Source: an uncultured Persicobacter sp. (lineage in GTDB: Bacteria; Bacteroidota; Bacteroidia; Cytophagales; Cyclobacteriaceae). From it: a stretch of 64,000 nt of DNA. Both the position numbers and the translations under genes were made by a program. The first letter of the stretch is position 1; every line of letters starts with the position of its first letter. The notes beneath the pieces were generated by a model. That model saw nothing but the letters and a program-made list of their open reading frames with translations. It was not told the DNA's origin and did no database searches. The stretch is from contig CANMKE010000017.1 in the NCBI GenBank assembly GCA_947498325.1, positions 1 through 64,000 on the forward strand, given 5' to 3'. Below, piece after piece: positions 43,249-50,509 of the stretch.

Positions 43249-44100
43249 TCAGTCGGTATTCTGCTTTCTGAATTCCAAAGGTGTAATGCCCATTTCTTTT
43301 TTGAAGAAATAGTTAAAGTAAGCAGGTGATTCAAACTCCAATTCGTAAGAAATGCTCTTTACATCCATGTCTGTGAACTTCAGTAAACGTTGCGCATTGA
43401 TCAGAATCATTTGATTAATAAAATGCTTCACATTTTTACCTGTTGCCTTTTTGATGGCGATATTCAGGTAGTTTGGTGTGATGTTCAGTTTATCAGCATA
43501 AAATGATACACGACGCTGTTTCTTGCTGTGCAAAAAGAATAGTGAGAAGAACCTGTTGGTGATGGATTGGTGAATTGAAGGGATTTCAGGCATCCTTTTA
43601 ATTGCACGCTCCAGGATGACAAATACCTCCATGATATACAAGTTGACCATCACCTCGCTATATGGGCGGGCAAGTTCGGTTTCTCTTGTAACTTTCGTGA
43701 AAAGGTTAATGATCGCATCCGTTTCCTCGATGGACAAGCAGATTTTTTGTGTCTGCATGCCTGCACTCATGATGAATACATTGCTGAGTTCCTGCCATGC
43801 GTTCATCAGCAAGTCATTGCTAATATCGATGATGGCAATTTTCCCACCTTCAATATCCACGTTTCTGATTACCTGACCTGGGCCAAATAGGAAAAGATCA
43901 TTGCCTTCGACATTTTGTGTTTCGAAATCAATGCCAATTGATCCGCTTCCTTCCATTACAAGTAAAATCCCAAAGTCATCAAAATGCTTGATGGGCGTTT
44001 TTTTCTGGATTAACGGATCCGTATCTAAAAATGCGATAGAAACTTTTTCTGAGTTTCCTGCGGATTCTACTAATTCATCAACTGATAATTGACTGATCAT
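43249..44100 (-). CDS. AraC family transcriptional regulator (paralog 1)
   Basis: The 283-residue protein has an N-terminal cupin-like sensing domain (about residues 30-100; FGILLVMEGSGSIGIDF, FLFGPGQVI) and a C-terminal AraC DNA-binding domain (about 185-280) with KLNITPNYLNIAIKKATGKNV and SPAYFNYFFKKEMGITPLEFR. It is a close paralog of the next gene upstream: same length and nearly the same C-terminal 100 residues. Target genes are unknown. A good terminator follows 19 bp after the stop. Confidence 0.93.
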   Translation of the reverse strand: MISQLSVDELVESAGNSEKVSIAFLDTDPLIQKKTPIKHFDDFGILLVMEGSGSIGIDFETQNVEGNDLFLFGPGQVIRNVDIEGGKIAIIDISNDLLMNAWQELSNVFIMSAGMQTQKICLSIEETDAIINLFTKVTRETELARPYSEVMVNLYIMEVFVILERAIKRMPEIPSIHQSITNRFFSLFFLHSKKQRRVSFYADKLNITPNYLNIAIKKATGKNVKHFINQMILINAQRLLKFTDMDVKSISYELEFESPAYFNYFFKKEMGITPLEFRKQNTD

Positions 44101-44430
44101 ATAAGTAGGTTTTTAATATTTGCGATCTATTTCATCATCGAAAAACAACTGTCAAAAAAAATTGACTTTCTTCAAAAGTGTATTTTGATGCTTTGTTGCT
44201 ATTATGGCAAAGATCGTTCTACAAATACTGCCTACATTTAGAAAATGCTTCAAAACATATAAAAAGCGATAAAATAATAAAATAAAGGCATCATTTAATT
44301 GGTTTTGTGCAATTAAAATATCCTTAAAAGGTATTAATTTTTATAAATCGACAATTTTGGCCTCCTTGTCGCGGGCTTTTATGGCTGTGTTGTGCCAATT
44401 TTTATGTTGACTATTTTATAGTAGGTTTTA
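44101..44430. other. Intergenic region between AraC paralogs
   Basis: A+T-rich, with no gene and no clear terminator or consensus promoter. It presumably holds the promoter of the downstream AraC gene. Confidence 0.4.
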
Positions 44431-45282
44431 TTATTTGTTTTGTTTTCGGTAATCCAAAGGTGTAATTCCTGTTTCCTTTTTGAAGAAGTAATTAAAATAG
44501 GCAGGGGAATCGAAATCGAGTTCGAAAGCGATTTGCTTGGCGTCCATGGTGGTGAATTTCAGTAATCTTTTGGCGTCAGTAAGGATCATCTCGTTAATAA
44601 AATGCTTCACATTCTGACCTGTGGCCTTTTTCACGGCAATGTTGAGGTAGTTGGGAGTGATATTAAGCTGATCGGCATAAAAGGCGACTTTACGCTCATG
44701 GCTGTTGTTAAGATAAAACAGCGAAAAGAATTTTGCGGTAATGGTTTTAAGCTGATCGGCAGGAAGGGGATTTCTGCGCATTGCTTCTTCAATGGTGATG
44801 AGCGCTTCAACAACCAGGCAATTGAACAGGACACTCTTAAAATGAAAATCCTCGTTCGCTTTACTGATGAGCTTTTCGGTGATGATCCGCAGCGTATCAC
44901 TTTCTTCTTCGTTCAGGCTGATATGAGAGTTGGTATGATCGGGGTTCAATACATATACACCATCGAGTCGGCGCCAGACATCCATAATCACATGGTTCTG
45001 AATATTGATGATCCCGACTTTTCCGTTGGGGATGTTGATGTCTTGAATCACCTGCCCAGGCCCTGCAATGATCAGGTCGTTTTTCTTGATTTGATAGTGG
45101 TCAAAATCAAGTTGTAAAGATCCTTCACCTTCAATGACGTGGAATATTCCAAAGTTCACAAACCTTCCAATAAACTTTTCGGCTTCATCGTTGATGGTTT
45201 GGGTGAGAATAATTGCACTGTAAACATCTTCAAACTCTACGGTATCCTGAGTTTTGAAATTGTAAGGTATCTTTTTGATCAT
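44431..45282 (-). CDS. AraC family transcriptional regulator (paralog 2)
   Basis: The 283-residue protein repeats the layout of the neighbour: cupin-like N-domain (FGIFHVIEGEGSLQLDF, IIAGPGQVIQDI) and AraC DNA-binding domain with QLNITPNYLNIAVKKATGQNV and SPAYFNYFFKKETGITPLDYR. The DNA-recognition helices of the two proteins are almost identical while their sensing halves differ, so they may bind the same sites in response to different ligands. It lies downstream of a 661-bp region without genes. Function is inferred from family only. Confidence 0.93.
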   Translation of the reverse strand: MIKKIPYNFKTQDTVEFEDVYSAIILTQTINDEAEKFIGRFVNFGIFHVIEGEGSLQLDFDHYQIKKNDLIIAGPGQVIQDINIPNGKVGIINIQNHVIMDVWRRLDGVYVLNPDHTNSHISLNEEESDTLRIITEKLISKANEDFHFKSVLFNCLVVEALITIEEAMRRNPLPADQLKTITAKFFSLFYLNNSHERKVAFYADQLNITPNYLNIAVKKATGQNVKHFINEMILTDAKRLLKFTTMDAKQIAFELDFDSPAYFNYFFKKETGITPLDYRKQNK

Positions 45283-45943
45283 TGCTATTAAATTTATGCT
45301 TGAGTGTACGTAGGTATATAACTAATTATATAGGAGGAGGTTGTTGCTTGCTACTTTTATGTTACTTAACGGGTGCTTGAAATTGTTTTTGATGTATTTT
45401 TATGAGGTTTACCGTCTATAAGTTAAGGTTTAATTAACAAATTATCTAATGTAATTCTACTAATTGCTTGAATTGCACCAAAATGAATAAATCACAACAA
45501 TCGGGCTTAATTTTTAAGTCCTTCAAGGGTTGTGATTAGGATGATTGCTTGATTTTAAGCGAGCGCAGATAATATATTTATCAATTAAAATGTTGTTCTC
45601 CTCGCTTGGTTCCCATTATCGTGATTATTTTATTCCTTATCACCACTGAAATTCGAATTTATATATCATAAGCATGATAGCGGGAATGATTTGACCGTTC
45701 AGTTTTCAGCAGGCTTTTTTTGTGGCCTATTTCCTGAAAAATAATGGTGGAGCCTTAACGATTGGTTTGTGGGAATGTATTTTGTATAATTTTGATAAGT
45801 TGTTTTTTGGTGTGGTGCGTTCACTTCGGTGATTATGATTTTATTTTTTATCAATATAATATTATGATTATATCGTAAAATCTAACTGACAGCTCAATAA
45901 CCCCTGTTTTAGTTCTTTCGTATGGATAATCAAACAGAAGTTT
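45283..45943. other. Long A+T-rich region without genes, holding a nested inverted repeat
   Basis: No credible open frame is seen on either strand. The single clear element is a two-tier inverted repeat at 45490-45537: outer arms AATCACAAC/GTTGTGATT and inner arms GGGCTTAA/TTAAGTCC (one G-T pair) around a TTT loop. The rest is low-complexity A+T-rich sequence, probably promoter region for the divergent AraC and small cysteine-motif genes. Confidence 0.5.
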
Positions 45944-46186
45944 ATGAAGTTAAGTAGTTCGTTTAAAGAGGGAAGGGCGTTGCCAAATTCAGATTGTGCC
46001 CATTGTCAGCATTACGATAAGGCAAAGATGTCTTGCGCGGCCTTTCAGGGTGCAATTCCAGCGGCGATACTTATGGGCCATAAACGGCATCGTGCCGTTT
46101 TGCCCGCTCAGGTTAAAAGTTGGACCTTCACGCCGTTCTTAAATACTGAAAAGTGGATTGATCATTTCTCACCTATTAACCAATAA
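45944..46186 (+). CDS. Small cysteine-motif protein
   Basis: The 80-residue protein contains CAHCQHYDKAKMSCAAF near residues 18-34 followed by AIPAAILMGHKRHR. This C-x2-C-x9-C pattern with IP..IL.G...H recurs in small uncharacterised proteins of many bacteria and could bind a metal. No signal peptide is present. It is a single gene with a strong terminator at its end. The role is unknown. Confidence 0.65.
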   Translation: MKLSSSFKEGRALPNSDCAHCQHYDKAKMSCAAFQGAIPAAILMGHKRHRAVLPAQVKSWTFTPFLNTEKWIDHFSPINQ

Positions 46187-46219
46187 AAAAGCCAGCATCG
46201 TTAAATGCTGGCTTTTTTT
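46185..46219. terminator. Bidirectional rho-independent terminator
   Basis: GCCAGCAT and ATGCTGGC pair perfectly around a 6-base loop, with an A-run before and a T-run after. It ends both the small cysteine-motif gene and the GH125 operon. Confidence 0.92.
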
Positions 46220-46221
46220 AA

Positions 46222-47649
46222 TTAGCAGGACACCAAATGTGGTTTCTGCTGATACAGGTCCCAAATGAGTTCGCCAAAGAGGGTATTGGCCCAGGCAAAC
46301 CAGCTTCGTGAGAATTTGGTCGGGTCATCTTTGTCGAAGCTTTCATGCATAAAGCCTGTTCCTGCATGGGTTTTCTTCAGCATATCAATACAGAACTTGA
46401 TCTCTTCGTCGCTGGTGGAAGTCATCGCCCGCATGACGATGGCCATCGGCCAGATATTATCTTTCCCCACATGAGGGCCTGTGATTCCTTCTCCTGCTTT
46501 ACCTTTGGCAAAATAGGGGTTCATGTCGCTCAAAAGGAATTTTCGGGTATTTAAATACAAAGGGTCGGTCTTTTCAATAGCGCCTAAATAAGGTAGGGAA
46601 AGGCAGCTTGGAATGTTGCCGTCATCTTCGAGCAACTGATTCACAAAACCATCCACTTCAAAAGGAATCACGGTTCCGATGCCCTTAACCTCCGCGCGCG
46701 CATATATTTTAAGTGCCTGATCCACTTCGTTGGCCAAATCCATACAGGCTTTTGCCAATTGCTGATCCATGTTCATGGCCTTGAGCATTTCAGCAACATG
46801 GCGCAACTCTTCAACAGCAAAATAATTGGAAGGAATCAGGAACGGAAATACCGTGGCATCGTCAGAAGGTCGGAACATAGAGCAAATCAATCCAACAGGT
46901 TTTGTCGGTGCCCCAGCGCCCCAAAGCGGCAGGGTATCTTCCTGCTTGTTTGTTTTACGCATAAAACTATAGGGTCCGTTTCCATCTTTGCGTTGTTGTT
47001 CCTTAAAAGTCTGAACAATCGCCTTGATACTTTGCTCCCAGTTGGCATCGAAAGGAGTGGTGTCACCCGTCGTTTTCCAATAACCATGCGCAAGGCGCAT
47101 AGCATAACAGAGGGAGTCGATCTCCCATTTACGCTCATGCAATTCAGGCTTCATGTCGGTCATGTCCGATGCCCAGTGGCTGACGGTTTTGTCATCTTTG
47201 TTAAAGGCGTTGGCGTACGGATCAATCAGGATGCATTTGGTCTGTCTGTTGATCAGGCCATGAATCATGGTTTTTAGTTTTTTGTCTTTCTGACAAAAAG
47301 GGAGATATGGCCAAACCTGTGCCGTAGAATCCCTGAGCCACATGGCATTGATATCACCCGTAATGATGAAAGTATCTGGCTTGCCATGAATCATGGAATG
47401 ATCAACGGTGGTGTCGAGGGTGTTTGGAAAACAGTTTTCGAACATCCACGCTAATTCAGGATCGGAACAGTCATTTTTAAAAGCTGCAACGGCTTTATCA
47501 ATGGCCTTACTAGTAAAATGTCTTTTTGATTTCTCAGGTCGGTGACTGGTAAATGGCGATACATCCTTTGCGGCAAACGCCATATTAGGTGCCATCGTCA
47601 ATGCTCCTAATCCCAGGCCTGCATTGCGAATAAATTTTCTTCTATTCAT
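46222..47649 (-). CDS. GH125 exo-alpha-1,6-mannosidase
   Basis: Starting at the Met at 47649 the 475-residue protein has a twin-arginine-like signal (NRRKFIRNAGLGLGAL). The body matches glycoside hydrolase family 125 (former DUF1237): SMIHGKPDTFIITGDINAMWLRDSTAQVWPY near residues 84-115, MFRPSDDATVFPFLIPSNYF near residue 255, and GPHVGKDNIWPMAI near 398. GH125 enzymes remove terminal alpha-1,6-mannose, as found in N-glycan cores. It follows the kelch-type regulator gene by 47 bp and is probably in its operon. Confidence 0.93.
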   Translation of the reverse strand: MNRRKFIRNAGLGLGALTMAPNMAFAAKDVSPFTSHRPEKSKRHFTSKAIDKAVAAFKNDCSDPELAWMFENCFPNTLDTTVDHSMIHGKPDTFIITGDINAMWLRDSTAQVWPYLPFCQKDKKLKTMIHGLINRQTKCILIDPYANAFNKDDKTVSHWASDMTDMKPELHERKWEIDSLCYAMRLAHGYWKTTGDTTPFDANWEQSIKAIVQTFKEQQRKDGNGPYSFMRKTNKQEDTLPLWGAGAPTKPVGLICSMFRPSDDATVFPFLIPSNYFAVEELRHVAEMLKAMNMDQQLAKACMDLANEVDQALKIYARAEVKGIGTVIPFEVDGFVNQLLEDDGNIPSCLSLPYLGAIEKTDPLYLNTRKFLLSDMNPYFAKGKAGEGITGPHVGKDNIWPMAIVMRAMTSTSDEEIKFCIDMLKKTHAGTGFMHESFDKDDPTKFSRSWFAWANTLFGELIWDLYQQKPHLVSC

Positions 47650-47696
47650 AAAAAATAACAATTGCTAAAAAGTGGTTGACAGTGAATGCTATAATA

Positions 47697-50366
47697 TTAT
47701 TTCAAGTTAAAGTTTTCAACTTGCTTTTTATATTCTTCTCCAAAGAAGTTGTGGTAACGTTTTTTGAACCTGTTCAACTCCGATTGCGCTTGCCCGATTT
47801 TGTTCAGCTGAAGCAGGGCAAGGATTTTAATTTCAAGGCCCTGTTCATCAAGGTCATCCAAATGCAGAATGGTGTCTGCCAGTTGGATTTTTGCTTTTGG
47901 TGCGGACATTTCTGCCGCAAAATCAGTCAGCAATTTAATGGTATCGCTGACAATAAAATTGTTAATATCGTCAAGCCATTCAGCCTGAAGTGCCGTAGGA
48001 AGCGCTCCACGTCGAATCAGCGACATAATTTGCTGTTGAGTTTCCTTGGAAGTATCGCTGGCCAATTGCGATTTAAGGAACAAGAGTTCGGATAGGTCGC
48101 AATAGGCGTCCCCCGAAAGTTGTAACTTCCATTCCTGTTGCTCATGAATGATTTCTACCCCATCAATTTCATCGAGGATGAGTCGAAGGCGGCGAATAGA
48201 AATCGATCGATTGTTTTTTCCACTGCTTTTTGTCGCCGTAGGCCAAATTAATTCGGTCATTTCTGAGGAGGAAATCCCTCGCCCGTGATTGTACGGATAA
48301 CAGATGATCAGCAATAAAATTTGCTTTAGCTTAGGCGTAATTTTATGTGAGATATCTAATCCCTCCTGGTTAAATACCTCTAAACCACCGAAAAGGAAGA
48401 TGGCGTTTTTTCGTGGGTACTCCACCTTTTGGGGTACGGTTACATTTGCTGAAGCAGGTTCGTTTGTTACCGTGACTGTCTCATTGGTCGGTATAACGGA
48501 TGGCGCTCTTGTTTCTTCTCGCGGTGCAGAAGCCGCAGGTGCAGGGGATACAGGCTTTTTGGTGCTTTTACGTTTATAGAATTTGTAGCCAAAAAATGCC
48601 AATATCAGTGCCACACCAGCCCCCAAGAAAGTATAAAACAGTTTCCAAATCCATTCTGCTGAAGCGGTAGCCGAATTTTCAGGGTGGCGATTTTGATGCG
48701 ATTCCACTGCTTTGTTAAAAGCGGAAGCCTCCATTGGAGGGCCATTGAGGGTGAATATTCCCACATCACCAGTTGCACCTTCAATGGTGGACCTTGTTAC
48801 GGCAACAAACTGACTGAGGCTGTAATCAAAAAAGAGTTTTACATCAGATCGGATATCCTTGAATTTGAAAGGTATGGCATTACTGACGGTAGTGAAACTG
48901 CCATCTTTAATAGCAAATTTTTTCAGTTCAAGCTTGGTGTTTTGATCGTAGGGGTCGAAGGTCAGGGCATAAAAATGCTTCCGGTCAGCATCCAGCACAA
49001 GGCCTTTTGCAGGGACGATCGGGGTATTTTCATTTTCAGATTTTTGCCACAGTCTTTTAACCGTGTAGTTGGTCAGGTCTACTTGATACAGGTCCAAATA
49101 GGTTACCGTACCCAATGCCTGACGGCCATCGTGGTTACCCATTCCTCCAAAAAGAAGGTATTTGTTATCTCCCATATACACCGAAGAAGAGAGGTAGCGC
49201 GGTGGAATGGTGTCGCCTTTAAAGCGGATTTTATTCCACGTTTTTTCTTGGCGGTCATATTTCAGAAAGTGGTTTTTATATTTGAAAAAGCCATAGCCCC
49301 CAAATGTAATGTACTCATCCCTCAGGCTGTCGTAGAGTAAGTTGTGATGCCAGTAGCGCATTTCATTCTGACACACTTTCGTCGTTTCCCACTGATTTTT
49401 TTCCCCGTCGTAATGGCTCAGTTCTCCCTGTCTGAAATCGTAAGAGATGGTCTTTTTAGTGATCGGGTTCCAATAACTGTTGATATATAGCGGATCGATA
49501 GAAAGCCCTGTGTTAAAGGTGGTGCTGTCGAGCGACGATTTGGCAATATTAAATTGGTAGCCGAAATCCTTATTAATAATATGAATGGTATGGCTTGCCG
49601 GCTCAAACGTGATGCCTGGTTTAAAGCAGGACGCCAGGCTGGCAACCTTTTGCCATTTAAAATGGTGATTTGCCTCCCAGGATGGGTGGGAAACATGCCC
49701 TTCAATTTTTCCTTTGGTGGGATGAGCAAGGTTGCCCTGAATTTCGTTCAGCGGCCAAAAATGCTTTGTTTTATTATCGACGAGCAGTTCAATATTTCTG
49801 ACCGACATGTCGGCAACATCGGTGGTTACAAATTTGCCATCGCGATGTTTTCCGAAATAAATTTCTACTTTATTGTTTTTTTGCGACCATACAGCCTGTG
49901 GGATGTCGATACGGCGAGTCTTTCCGAGGTAGGAAATGGACAGTTTATTGTGGCTATCCACCATCAGTTTAATGGGTTGCCACTGAATGATTTGTTCCTC
50001 CTGATGTGTTAGGGGAAAGGTCGTGATCAGCTTTTTGGCACCCACGAGTATCAGTTCCTCTTCTCCTTCAGCACTGCTTGGGGGGCTGTAAGAGAGGTCA
50101 ATGGTGTTTTTATCATTGAAAATGATTCTTACCACATTGCCAAAAAAGGGGGCGGGTCGGAGTTTCAGGTCAAAGGATAACGACATGTTTTTTTCAGCAC
50201 TGAAGGCGTGGTCATGTCCAAAGGAAATCCCTGTTCGGTTATTGTTTTCGGCCTCGTGGCTGATAAATCTTAAACCGTTTGAATTACTGCTTTGAGCCAC
50301 TGCAAAAGCAGGGCTAAGAAGGAGTAATATATAAAAAATGATATTTTGTGTATGTTTTTTCAACAC
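47697..50366 (-). CDS. Membrane-spanning LamG-kelch-SARP/BTAD-like one-component regulator
   Basis: The 889-residue protein starts with a signal peptide (cleavage near residue 25). A LamG-like sandwich (about 40-210, ending KHFWPLNEIQ) and a kelch-like propeller follow (about 230-545; DEYITFGGYGF, NKYLLFGGMGN). One membrane helix spans about 573-595. After a proline-rich linker comes a cytoplasmic winged-helix region (about 655-750: IFLFGGLEVFNQEG, SSEMTELIWP, NNRSISIRRLRLILDEI) and a BTAD-like helical tail. It would sense a periplasmic ligand and bind DNA directly. It heads an operon with GH125 and lies beside the GH92 genes, so it is the likely regulator of the mannan/N-glycan locus. Confidence 0.85.
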   Translation of the reverse strand: MLKKHTQNIIFYILLLLSPAFAVAQSSNSNGLRFISHEAENNNRTGISFGHDHAFSAEKNMSLSFDLKLRPAPFFGNVVRIIFNDKNTIDLSYSPPSSAEGEEELILVGAKKLITTFPLTHQEEQIIQWQPIKLMVDSHNKLSISYLGKTRRIDIPQAVWSQKNNKVEIYFGKHRDGKFVTTDVADMSVRNIELLVDNKTKHFWPLNEIQGNLAHPTKGKIEGHVSHPSWEANHHFKWQKVASLASCFKPGITFEPASHTIHIINKDFGYQFNIAKSSLDSTTFNTGLSIDPLYINSYWNPITKKTISYDFRQGELSHYDGEKNQWETTKVCQNEMRYWHHNLLYDSLRDEYITFGGYGFFKYKNHFLKYDRQEKTWNKIRFKGDTIPPRYLSSSVYMGDNKYLLFGGMGNHDGRQALGTVTYLDLYQVDLTNYTVKRLWQKSENENTPIVPAKGLVLDADRKHFYALTFDPYDQNTKLELKKFAIKDGSFTTVSNAIPFKFKDIRSDVKLFFDYSLSQFVAVTRSTIEGATGDVGIFTLNGPPMEASAFNKAVESHQNRHPENSATASAEWIWKLFYTFLGAGVALILAFFGYKFYKRKSTKKPVSPAPAASAPREETRAPSVIPTNETVTVTNEPASANVTVPQKVEYPRKNAIFLFGGLEVFNQEGLDISHKITPKLKQILLLIICYPYNHGRGISSSEMTELIWPTATKSSGKNNRSISIRRLRLILDEIDGVEIIHEQQEWKLQLSGDAYCDLSELLFLKSQLASDTSKETQQQIMSLIRRGALPTALQAEWLDDINNFIVSDTIKLLTDFAAEMSAPKAKIQLADTILHLDDLDEQGLEIKILALLQLNKIGQAQSELNRFKKRYHNFFGEEYKKQVENFNLK

Positions 50367-50392
50367 TAAAAATACGTTTGTTTATTCTTTTA

Positions 50393-50422
50393 CAAATTTA
50401 TTTATTTAAATAAACTTAGCAA
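50393..50422 (-). promoter_or_regulatory. Promoter of kelch-type regulator gene (TTG-N19-TAAATTTG)
   Basis: On the minus strand TTG at 50422-50420, a 19-bp spacer and TAAATTTG at 50400-50393 fully match the Bacteroidota promoter consensus. Transcription would start near 50386, 20 nt before the ATG. The spacer holds TTTATTTAAATAAA, a perfect 14-bp palindrome (50401-50414) that could be an operator. Confidence 0.7.
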
Positions 50423-50458
50423 TTAATATTATACATATTCTTGAACACTTTAGGGTTT

Positions 50459-50487
50459 AAAAAAAGGAGATGGAAAACCCACCTCCT
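50459..50487 (-). terminator. Rho-independent terminator of GH92 gene
   Basis: On the minus strand GGAGGTGG and CCATCTCC pair (one G-T pair) around GTTTT, followed by about nine T. It lies 23 bp after the GH92 stop codon and insulates the regulator promoter. Confidence 0.85.
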
Positions 50488-50509
50488 GTTTAATATGAAG
50501 ATCTATCTT

